From contig OZ020520.1 in assembly GCA_963971425.1 (NCBI GenBank), positions 6,366,553 through 6,430,552 of the forward strand: a stretch of DNA of 64,000 nucleotides, in the 5' to 3' direction. The position numbers and the translations under genes are program-made. The notes beneath the pieces were generated by a model. It worked only from the letters and a program-made list of their open reading frames with translations. It was not told the origin of the DNA and did not search any database. Numbering within the stretch: position 1 is the first letter of the stretch; every line of letters begins with the position of its first letter. Source of the DNA: Bryoerythrophyllum caledonicum. Lineage: Eukaryota; Streptophyta; Bryopsida; Pottiales; Pottiaceae. This document shows, piece after piece, positions 54,406-64,000 of this stretch.

Positions 54406-55135
54406 AAAATTCACATCACAATTTTTAAAAAATGAATAAGAGACTTCTCTTCTTGCATGCACGGGAGGTGTTGACACAATTTATAAGATCTTTCATAAAT
54501 TGTGATTGAATTAGTTTCTATACTGAAAAGTGCATTATTAAAGTTTGTACTTTAATGATGTGCCCCAAAATTATCTAGAAACTCACTTTAGAAAATTTCC
54601 TACTATCTTGTATGATTTCCGCTGGTATGTTGTGTTTCATTTTTTGATGACCATTATAAAAGTAAAGTCTATTTAAGACTTCACATCACATTTTTTCAAG
54701 AATAGGGATGGGACTTCTCATCTTACATGCACGGGAGTCAGTGACACAATGGTGCTCATCGATAATTGTTGTATTTATCGTGAATGATTTAGTGCTTATA
54801 ATGAAAAGTGCATTACCAAAGTTTTATAATGTGCCTCATAACTATTTGGAGACTTGATTTTGAAACATTTCCTGCCATCTTACATGGTTTCTACTGATAA
54901 ATTATGGTTTATTTTTTGATGACCAATATAAAACTAATTTGTTTATCAAACGTCAATTCACATATTTCAAATATTTATAAAGATTTCTTTTCTTATATGC
55001 ACAAGAGGTGGTGACTCAATGTTGCCTATCAATAGTTTTTTTAATGAATTGTGATTAAGTTGGTTTTAAAAGTACAAAGTGCACTATCAAAATTTTCTTT
55101 TTTATATAGTGCCCCAAAATTGTGTGCAAACTTGG

Positions 55136-57461
55136 GTCTTATGTTAGTACCTGGAACCACATGGACAAGGTGACTTGGCGTGGAAAAGATGTGGGAGAAC
55201 TATTGTTCAATTTATCAAAAACCTAGGGTCCCATAGGGGAGCTCTAACTTGTATAGGTGTGCGCAAGGGCATTGATTGCTAGACATTTTATCGTTGGAGA
55301 AAGAGGGAGCATGAAATTCCTCATGCTCTATATATTTGTGTATATAAATGCCTTTCAATTATTTCCTCTTAAAGAAGGACTTCCTAGAAAACTCTAATGT
55401 CTATTATGCAATTAGATTTATTATCAACCACCTACTTTCGCAAGGCGATTTTGAATACTAATTTAATTAACTATCGTGACACAATAAAAGAAAAAATATA
55501 AAACTACTATGATCTTTGTAAATGTCCTTAATGGAAGATTTTATAAAATATCTTAAATAGGAAAATGGATAATAAAAACGTTGATTTTTATGTGAATTTT
55601 TTCCACTTAATATAGAAATATTGTATGAAGAATAAGTTAGTTATTTTTACTTTAAATGATTTTATGATGTAGGGAAAGTTTTTGAAGATAATAACATTTG
55701 GCTAAATTCCAATAATAATAACATAACTCTTTTTTAGCTTGTACCCTTTTGAATTGTAGTGAAATATTATTTTATGCAAGAAAATATAAGAAAAGAAGAG
55801 AACCACCACATCATATTCAACTCTGGGGAGGGACATTTCGAATGTTATAAGTTGCAGCTAAATCCAAAACAAAATGACATCTAGTGTGTTGCACAAGAAA
55901 AAAACTCCCTTTACCGAAAACAAAATGCACCCTCAACAAGGATCAAAATCCATATGCAACCATGTAAAAGCTAGACTTATCAATAATTCTTTAATATTAT
56001 AAAATCATACAGAAATTTTGATCAATTCTTCAAACTAAACAAGGCTTGTCACTCTCAATGAAGAACCAGAAAGGGTTCAGGTAAGGGCAAGAATTTGGTT
56101 GGCTTAGTCTTTAACCCGTAAGGACCAAAAATCTTGAGAAGAATTCTAAATCTTTGGCACGTTTCCATGATTGCAGTTTACTAATTCTTCAGGTTTTGTA
56201 TGAAGATGTAAGAAGATATGAGCTACATGGGAATATAATGTATATTTGCATCAAACCTATAGTAAAAAAGTTATATAATCTTATACCAAGTTGTCAATAA
56301 CGGGCACACTAAGCAACTCTAAGTTTTTTTTATTACAATATTGTATTCAATGTGAGATTTATAACACAAGTAAGTAACATTATAGTATTTGGAATGTCAA
56401 ATAATTTTTTTACAGTACTGTAAAACTTTTATTCCAAGACAAGTCTTCTAACTACAATCCTTATTAAGAACATAAACATTGATTTAACTACAAACCTTAT
56501 TAAGTATAGAATAACTTGGTGGTCATAAATGTTTTAACTAATTCAGAAATAGTTTTAGCTGCCTCCAAGAAGGACAAAGGAGAGGTCATATTATACCATG
56601 AATCATAGCCACCGCTTACCTCATTGAGCTGATAATAGAAATTTAGAGCTATTGAGGGATGATTTTAGAAAATAAGAATATAGAGAGAGGTCACAACATA
56701 TACAATTTGGCAATATTTTGTTATTATTTACCTACCTAATAAATTCTAGAAGTTCAATGTTCCTGAGAATTGCAATGAGCACAATATCTAAGGTAAGCCC
56801 CCCTAAAACCGACAAGTTAAGGAATGAGCATATATGGAGAGAGGAGATAATTATACTATTATTTTTCACTGATAGCCAATAGAATTACAAATCCAACCCC
56901 AATGATTTCATATTTTTCGATGGAAACTGAATTAGTTATGAATTTTCAAACTATGCAGCCATGTTTTGTAGGTGGCCTGCAATAGGTACCCTCCATAACC
57001 AACGACCAAAAGTAAGGGTCTTGACTAATAGCAAACCTCCATTTGGAGCTGAGTTGGTGGTAATGGGATGGAAGTGGGTTGGATATACCTCAATGTTATA
57101 GGCGTTGGCTATGGGGTTTTGTTGGTTATTGGCGGCTTACCTTATTAAAAGTGAATGCTTCCGCCATGCCTTTTGTTTTTGGCGACCTACAGCCAAATAA
57201 CGAAATAAAATATTATGTGGTGAATTGGTCTTCAGAAGAAATCTGAGAAAATTAAAAAATGAAGCCAAATTGTCTACATGGTGAACAACATGGGAGCCTG
57301 ATGGCAAAGGTATGGGGGATGGTGGGGCCAAGTGGGAACGATTGCTTTAGTGGGACCCGTCGCCTCGCGCGCCAATTTCTCGATCTCGTATTCCCTTTTG
57401 CGCCAGAGCACGCCTGTAGTGTCTTGGCGCTCGCCCACGTTTATTTCTCTTAATTTGGAGA
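55136..57461. other. AT-rich sequence, no gene seen
   Basis: No conserved frame until GC content rises near 57290. Confidence 0.5.
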
Positions 57462-58440
57462 ATGGCCAGGACACGCGCTGAAATCATGGCATTCATCGCC
57501 ATCCCTTGTTGCCGTTACCCTAGCACTCTCGCCACAGAGCACTGCCCGCCAACAACCTTCTCGCATGACCTCTCTGTCTCTTCCCTGCGAGGTTTGTTGA
57601 ACAACTTTCGCCTAGGTTTTTTTGGAATTTCTTCTTTGTGGCTATGTCTCTGTAGCACTTTGCGCCACCTTGATGGGCCTAAGAAACTTAGCAAATCTCA
57701 ACATCTCAACAACTTGAATTGCATTTGTGACTTGTGGGAATCCCGAGGGTGAGGATTTGTTTTTTGAATATGACGTCCTATATGTTTCGTATTCCACCAA
57801 CGTTGTTGCATGGAGCTCTAGGGAGGCGCTGGCGGTTGTTGATGAGGTACCTCAATTTTGAAACTCCCCTCTGTAGATCCCGATTTAGAGTACTTCGTGA
57901 TGTCTGAGGATTTGAATGATAATGTTGTCTTCACGATACTGCTAAGCACATTGTCAATCTAGTTGTTTGTGGGAGTGGAAAATCCTCTGGTGCTGTCAGT
58001 GAGGAATATTCTGTGGGTTGTTGGTGCGAGGCTAACGCGCGGTGTTTTTCGGTGCATCATGACGTCTTCACCATCAGAGATTGCGGCGGAGGCTTTAGGC
58101 GCCCTCACAAGTGCATCAGACCACATTTTGGAGGGTTGCTTTCCGTCACCGAAGTTACTAAATGCTGCAACGACGTTGGGCGCCGGACAAAGCTCTGTTG
58201 CGGACATGGCACGCCAGAGACCTCAGGTGCCGTAGAAAGTCGTGAAGAGAAAACTCCAGATGGCCTCTGCGCCAATCCAGAGAAATCAGGCGGCGATGCT
58301 AGTGTTGCAGGCGGGTCATTGCTAGATCATTGCGGTGGTCATCCTGGTGGAGGTGCAAGTGTTGCAGGCGTCGCTTTGGGCTTCAGGCGATTCAGCCGTG
58401 GCAACAATAAGTCGGGACGATGATCTAGGTCATGAAATGC
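57462..58440 (+). other. GC-richer region with overlapping frames, unrecognised
   Basis: Frames at 57462-57752, 57963-58235 and 58013-58423 on the plus strand. One holds a 16-bp direct repeat (GCAAGTGTTGCAGGCG type, near 58300 and 58356). No domain recognised. It may be 5' sequence of hAT copy 2 or a decayed gene. Confidence 0.25.
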
Positions 58441-58633
58441 TATTGCTTTCATTCGCAGTCTTCACTCTCATTATTGTCGTTCTCTGCTTGCAGATCTAGG
58501 CTCTGGTGTTGGTGTTGTAATCCTTGTCGGCAAGGAAGAGGGACGATATGTTTTTGGTGCAAGACTAACGAGCGTTGCTTTTGAAGGATGACATTAGAGT
58601 AGCACCCATACGCTTCGCAATGATGGTGGAGGT

Positions 58634-59089
58634 ATGTGCGCCAGTTTGTATCCTTCAAGTGTTGCTGTTGAACATCTTCTTGGTAGGGAGAATCGTCGAA
58701 TTGAGAGGAGGACTTTGAAGGAGGCCGTGGATAAGAGACGGACTTTGCGGGAAGCCGAAGAAGGTGCGAGGGCAGCAGCCAAGGCAGCCGTGACGCTCAA
58801 CATGTATTTCCAATCGTCTAGAAACACATTCAGTGACAATCTGCTTCCGTGGAGTGCCTCGACATCGACACCCACTGTAGACGCCTCTACCTCTGCTTCA
58901 GCCAAAGACACAGTCGTTATTTCTATCACCCCGCCCCGGAGCAATCCTGTTGTCCGTCTGCTTGCACTCCCGTCTCATGAGAAGGAAAAACGGACGACAG
59001 TCATGGCGCTTGCAACTGCGGAAGTGGAGAGGAAGAAGGCCGGGACGTACTCAAAAGGCTCAACGTCTACAGCGCCCCATCCCTTCTAG
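58634..59089 (+). other. Open frame upstream of hAT copy 2, possible 5' exon
   Basis: An open 151-codon frame that starts at a non-ATG codon, so it is not a gene by itself. It has a charged, helical segment (R-I-E-R-R-T-L-K-E-A-V-D-K-R), then A-A-K-A-A-V-T-L-N-M-Y-F, resembling the K-A-x-(Q/R)-x-x-I-x-x-Y-F motif found near the N-terminus of some plant hAT proteins. A potential donor (TAGGTATG) lies at its end. Strand agrees with the hAT remains. Speculative. Confidence 0.3.
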
Positions 59090-59679
59090 GTATGTTTTTT
59101 TTCATTGCCAGCTTGGAGTCTTCTATGTGTACGCAGTGGAGTCTTGTATGTGTCGGGTGGAAGTGTCGTATATGTCGGCTGGGAGTCATGCTTGAGTTGG
59201 GTTGAGTGGGAGTTGTGTCTGAGATTAATGGTAATATTGTTTGTGTTGAGTGGGAGTCATGTCTGTGTTTGGTAGGAGTCATGTTTAGTGGACAAGGACC
59301 TGAAGGTTGGTGGAGATACTGTCGGTGGAGATTCCAGGTCGGGGAGAGTCGGTCGGAGGAATTGGTCTTGGTCGAGAAGAATCAGTCAGGGGAGTCGGGA
59401 GTCGGTAGTCGGGACTGGGAGGGAGGAATTGGGTGGTCTTCCAAAAAATCCTTGCTTGACCTGTGCGACAACAATCCTTGTCGGAGGCTTCTTCTGCAGT
59501 GATATGTGGGAGTTGAATTGAATTTTGGTTTTTTTTTAAATATTTAAAAAATATTTTCTCCTTTTTGATACATGAGCCTTATCAAAGACTATCAATTTGG
59601 ACTTGCATTAGCAAAAGAGAACTTCAATTTTTAACTTGGTCTAAATATCAATTCTGATTCATTCTCTGTTGGATTGCAG
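59090..59679. repeat. Degenerate GGGAGTC-rich repeat and spacer
   Basis: Between 59130 and 59430 words such as GTGGGAGT, CATGTCTG and GTCGGGAGTCGG recur irregularly. From 59520 the sequence is AT-rich and leads to the splice acceptor at 59678-59679. Confidence 0.5.
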
Positions 59680-62430
59680 GGCCTCTTTAAGAATGAGCTT
59701 CAAGAGTCATCAGACTCCGACTTTGATCAGACTCCACCAACAGCCAAGCGGAAGACCCGGCAATATGATAGAAATCGTCGCTATCACTGTGAGTGGGCAT
59801 CATGGTTTCCATGGGCAGAAGGGATTATGCAAAATGGCTACAACTTTGTGGAGTGCATTATGTGCACTCGAATTGAGGGTCGGCCCAAGCTCATGGCGGC
59901 GAAGACTGACATGCTTTTCAAGCATGAGGGTAACCGCAAGGTACATTCACATATCCTTGTGGTATTTCACTATAATTCGTGGAAAACAACTCTATTATGC
60001 TTGTTGTTTGTGTGCAGGCTAAAAAAGATGATCTGGCCAAGGGGCCTAAGAAGGCACACAACTTCCTTGCAAAGAATTGTCGCCATCACAAAAACGTTGC
60101 TTTGTTGCAAAGAAACCTCTTGAGTCGATCTTACAAGTGAACAACATCAATGGATCCACTCGGAAGAAGAAGAAAATTCAGTTTGCAACCCTCTTGCAAG
60201 TTCTTTAGAAGGGGAGGCCCATGCAAGACTTTCAAGACATGGAGGCTTTATTCAATTACTTGGAGTTCCCTGAAATCCCGCGGATGCACTGGACCCACTA
60301 TTTGGGTTGGAACATGGCAACGTCTATGTTTGATGTGGTATGTTTGTTGGTGTCAGGTTTTGTCAATCAACAATGAATGAATTTTTTTGGAGGAAATCTT
60401 TTCTTTTGTCTTTGACTTTGGGACTTTTAGTTGGGCTCATGACAATAATTTGCAAGTCTTTCAGTTTAGGTCTTTGACTTCGGCTACCATGAATGTAATT
60501 TGTAATAGTTTGCTTTTGTGGATACAAAGGCTCTATATGTTCTCTAATGTGTTGTCAATGTATTTGCAACTGCAAGGACACATCAAGGACAAAGTTAGCG
60601 CTGCTAACTTCGTCCTCCTTAATTGCGATGAAGTTACTGCAAATGATACCACCTCATGGATGTCAATTCATGCATGTGTGATGCATAATTGGCAACATTT
60701 GTCTTTGTTGTTGAAAGTTCACAAAGTTGTGGATGGGATGAGGGCAGATGACCTTCTTGTTGTCGTTGTTAGTGTCCTTAAGGAGTTTGGAGGCTTGAAC
60801 ACCTTAAAGATTCAGCGCAAGTTGGTTAGTTTTGAAGCAGATGGAGCAGCGGTGACGCAAGGGAAGGTTACCGGAGTCTCTACACAGCTTTGTGAAGCTC
60901 ATGCGCCTTTTGCACAAGCAGTGCATTGTTTTGCTCACAGGTGTAACTTGGCTTTCAAGAGCCTGAGCCAACTGAAGGTGATGGAAGCCATTGAGAAAGT
61001 CCTTGCATCCACGTACTTGTACTTTAGCAAGAGCCCGAGGAGATTTTAAGACTTCAAGGAGCTTGCGGAGACAATGGAGTGTAGAGGTTTGAAGCTCTTG
61101 CACAATGTATCCACGAGGTGGATTAGTTTACTAGACCCTCTCCGCAGGTTGGTCTCACAGTGTAGGTTGGTTTTAACCAAAATGTACCAATTAAAGGCTT
61201 TAGAGGCAGTTGCTCAGGTGCTTATCTCATCATTCTCTCTCTTTATGTCTTAGCAATATTGTGGTTGAGTGCATTTCAAATTCAAGTTCAATTGTACTAA
61301 TTTTGTGTGTTCCCATGTGTATTTTTCAGGCTTGTTTCGATGAAATAGTTGATCTTAGTGTCCTTTTGGGCATGGTTGCCTTAATCCGGTTGGTAGAGAC
61401 CATTGATGTTCTCATTAACTTTGCCCAGAAACAGAACGTGTTCTTACAAGATTTCGTAGTTGCGCTTGGCACATGTGAGCTGCAGCTGTTCAAGCATTAC
61501 ATTGATTCATCTACGGCATTTGCAAGTGTTGACTTACAAGGCGTTGATGGAGTTGGCACATTACAACATATTTCTTCGATGGAATGTGGACTTAAATACT
61601 CAAGCTGAACGTTTGATGTGGAGGCTCCATTGCGCGAAGGTGCCCGCCCTCTACAAGGGCAAATCCATTGACAAAACAATGTTCTCAGAAATGGCAATGG
61701 CCATTAAAGCAGATTGCAAAGGTAACTTCTCTTTCCACTTTGAATTTTAATTTCCTTTGAGGTTTTGGTATGCATTCATTGAACTCACTTGATTTTGATG
61801 TTTGTTGGCTGTAGAGGCAGTAGTGCATCTCATTGAAGAGCTGCAATGTCAATTCCGGTCTGTAGATACGCTTAATGCCCTTGGCATAGTGTATCCGCAC
61901 AATTGGGCAGCGCCAAATTGTTTGGACACATTTCACAACATCTCGAGATTGTGAAGCGTTTTTTCTGCAAGACCAAGGGAATCAAAGGTAATGGGGCGGC
62001 TGCTCCAAGGATTGTAGTGCCTGCACTACTAAACGAGTATGATTTTGAGTCTGAGCAAAGTCTATTCAAACTCTTCATGCGAAGTAGCTTTTGACAAGCA
62101 TGTGAGGCTCCATATGACTTGAACCCACTTACAAAGATATGGCGGGTTGCCCAATCTAATGGGCCTCTTGCGGGCCGATTTCCCATGTACATGAAGCTTG
62201 CTGAGGTGGCAATTGTGATGGTGTTGGGGTCAGTGGAAGACGAGCGCGTCTTCAGTTCCTTGTCATTTTTTAAGTCCAAAGTGCAAAGTTCTCTAGATAC
62301 TAACCTTGGCATTGTCGTTGGGATGTACTCCGAGAAGTTGTTTGATGTAGAGACTTTCCCGTACATAAAGGCTTATGATCATTGGTACTATAGCCCGGAC
62401 GGGGCCGGACGTTATGGCGGCGAGAAATAG
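59680..62430 (+). mobile_element. hAT transposon (copy 2), partly intact exons
   Basis: Exons with good splice sites: 59680-59940 (Y-H-C-E-W-A-S-W-F-P-W-A, C-I-M-C and a later H: BED-type zinc finger), 60018-60337 (two stops; G-R-P-M-Q-D-F-Q-D-M-E), about 60575-61217 (N-C-D-E-V-T-A-N-D, S-W-M-S-I-H-A-C, F-E-A-D-G-A-A-V, H-C-F-A-H-R-C-N-L-A; one stop at 61047), 61330-61721 (frameshift) and 61815-62430 (frameshift and stops; S-V-E-D-E-R-V-F-S-S-L-S-F-F-K, the hAT dimerisation motif). Stop at 62428-62430. It belongs to the same family as copy 1 but is less decayed. TIRs and target duplication were not found. Confidence 0.87.
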
Positions 62431-62685
62431 GTCCTTATTGTGGATCATTGTTTATGTTCAGAACTCTTTTCCTTCAGTTTTATGTCATGCACTCTATGTG
62501 CATTGAACATTGATGTTGGTTTATACATATTATGTGAAATTTTATGTTTCAAAATTGTTACTTGATTTTTGTTGTTCTCTGCTTGTGCTGCAGAGAATGG
62601 TTGATGGTAGACAATGATTGATAAAAGGCCTCTGCAGCAACTGTGGAGTGGCTGGAAGCCTTCCATGTATGCCTATTATGTTTTT
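62431..62685. other. 3' flank of hAT copy 2
   Basis: No gene seen; probably the transposon 3' end lies here. Confidence 0.4.
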
Positions 62686-62915
62686 TTTCTTTTTTTTTCT
62701 TCTCATTTCTCCTTCATTGTATTTTGTGGGTGTGCACAAGATGGTGTATGGATGCTGCAACTGCTTGGGAGGTGTTGAGGGTTTGAGTTCACTTCAAGTA
62801 TGAAGTTTTCCTCATTTCTCCATCACTATAATTTGATAGAGGTGCACAAACTTGTCTATGTATGTTGTAGCCCCTTGGGAGGGGCTGATGGTTTTAGTTC
62901 ATTACATGTACGTTT
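62686..62915. repeat. Tandem duplication of about 115 bp
   Basis: 62690-62800 and 62805-62915 share TCTCATTTCTCC, GTGCACAA, TTGGGAGG and TTGAGTTCA/TTTAGTTCA words in the same order. The copies differ at about a quarter of positions. Confidence 0.65.
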
Positions 62916-63409
62916 TTTTTTCTTTTATTTGGGCCACCTTTGAAATGGCTGTGGAGGTGGGGTGCTAGACTGGCATGAGTATTGCGGTTGCATGATTGTG
63001 ATTTTGGGAGGATTCAAAAGCCTTTCTATATGCCACTTTGAAGCCAAATTGATTTGTTCATGTTTTTTCTTCCTTCATAGCCACTTGGCCTTTTTTTTCC
63101 CAACTGAATCGCCTCTTCAAAGATCACAAAGTCGTTGCAAGAGCCAATTTGCACCATGCTCGTATTTATGAATAGCCAAATGGATATTTCTAATTTTCTA
63201 AAAAAATTGCCATTATATTCATTCCCATTGTCTTAGAAGGGGCCAAATTTGCTTTTTTTTTCTCCTTGTACGGCCAAATGTTTTTCCCTTCATCAGAGCA
63301 GTGGATGCCAAAAGTGCTACAATCCTAAACTTGTCGCAACCATTATGGCTATTAGGTCTAAACAAAAACAAAAGGCCTGGCTTCTGCATAACCTTCTATG
63401 TTAGGGCAC
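62916..63409. other. No gene seen
   Basis: T-rich sequence without conserved frames. Confidence 0.5.
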
Positions 63410-63862
63410 AAGGACTGACGCGACTGAGGGCTTAATAAGGTTGGATGACCTGTAACCACCAACTTAAGCTTGCTGACCTATTTATAGCGTTTGTATATGT
63501 GGTAAGACTTTATTGGGAATTCAAAGTAGGATTTCATGAATATTGCAATTGTCGTGACCATTTATTTCTTCATATTGAAATTGCTACAAATTTTCAAAGT
63601 GGATAGTAAGCCGTGACCCATTCTCGACATACAAAACTCTCTACTTCCACAATAAGTTGTGCTAATGACCACTTGTGCAAGAGACTAAAAACTGAGAGCG
63701 TTGAACCAATTATAAACTGGCACCCAATCACAACTGACTTCCTAAAATTTCGGAAATGGGGTGGGCGGCTCGTGGTTTTGGCCTACATAAGATTGTTGGT
63801 TCTGGGGTTTGTGGTGGTGATAGGTCATCCAACCTTAATCACCTCCTCAGTCCTAAGGCACC
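63410..63862. mobile_element. MITE-like element with 16-bp inverted core
   Basis: TAAGGTTGGATGACCT at 63436-63451 is exactly inverted at 63822-63837, and similarity extends outwards (AAGGACTGA on the left, inverted TTAGGACTGA on the right). About 450 bp with no conserved coding frame. Size and inverted ends suit a MITE; target duplication not shown. Confidence 0.5.
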
Positions 63863-64000
63863 TGCATTGTTAGTTGTGTCATGAGAGCAAACAGAATGTG
63901 GGACAATTACACAAGTACTAAAATCCATGCGGAGGATTTCTGCATAGTAGTCATCGCGGTTGAAATATGGTTCTACACGAAGTATCAGTTGTAGATATGG
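63863..64000. other. No gene seen
   Basis: Short right edge of the window, no feature recognised. Confidence 0.4.

Larger units (their letters stand above)
50640..55135 (+). repeat. Interrupted array of about 270-bp repeats
   Basis: A core word like GCACGGGAGGTGGTGACACA recurs at about 50818, 51258, 52460, 52731, 53010, 53600, 53880, 54465, 54733 and 55005, plus a partial unit near 50994. Each is followed by TTGTTGTATAAATTGTGATT, AGAAAGTGCA, AAAGTTTACACTT, TGCCTCAAAACT and AATAAATTATGCTTTATT words, then a shared tail with GATGACCAATATAA. Adjacent units are 264-280 bp apart. Units are 70-85% alike by eye. No coding sequence. Confidence 0.9.

Noticed and set aside
50640..55135. CRISPR array or gene family
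   Set aside because: Units are long, adjacent and diverged, without coding potential; they behave as a tandem repeat.

Overview
This is a TE-dominated segment of a nuclear plant genome. Four sequences are recognisable as plant cellular genes or gene remnants: a KMS1/VMP1-type membrane protein (intact), an OEP7-like chloroplast outer-envelope protein (intact small ORF), a plant-type NAD kinase (decayed), and the first exons of DNA polymerase alpha subunit B (truncated). The retroelement and hAT families resemble those I associate with bryophytes and lycophytes, but no sequence here fixes the species. The background is AT-rich. One 200-base run of N marks an assembly gap.

Layout. 0.4-3.6 kb: a decayed Ty1/copia element (-). 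3.76-5.33 kb: a truncated Ty3/gypsy piece (+), meeting tail to tail at about 5326 a second Ty3/gypsy element (-). The second element runs to its probable primer-binding site (12983-13000) and 5' LTR (13004-13370), with extra ORFs between leader and gag. 13.4-18.2 kb: the 3' part of an unusual non-LTR-retrotransposon-like element (+), with chromo-like, RNase H, CCHC zinc-knuckle and restriction-like endonuclease signatures. A 1345-bp solo LTR with a perfect 5-bp target duplication splits it. 18.2-22.8 kb: AT-rich sequence, a MITE candidate and a decayed unknown ORF series.

22.8-25.7 kb: the NAD kinase pseudogene, including a perfect 22-bp hairpin where the conserved LGSLGF-type loop should be encoded. 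26.1-29.4 kb: a segment bounded by 26-bp inverted terminal motifs with subterminal repeats. It holds the POLA2 fragment and the OEP7-like gene and, inside it, a Helitron-like 3' terminus; this looks like gene capture by a transposon. 30.5-31.8 kb: the intronless, GC-rich KMS1/VMP1 gene, the best candidate for a working gene. 33.9-34.7 kb: C-rich and direct repeats with two more Helitron-like ends on the other strand.

34.7-38.8 kb holds little. 38.8-39.7 kb and 45.1-47.8 kb carry one repeat family with tRNA-like pol III boxes; two near-identical 1036-bp copies form a large inverted repeat around the assembly gap. 41.8-44.9 kb and 59.7-62.4 kb are two decayed hAT transposons of one family. 50.6-55.1 kb is an array of about 270-bp repeats with higher-order structure. 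The cellular genes do not form a pathway; they are unrelated genes or captured pieces in a TE landscape. The most unusual objects are the RNase H/RLE element, the NAD kinase hairpin, the large inverted repeat with SINE-like heads, and the gene-capturing segment at 26-29 kb.
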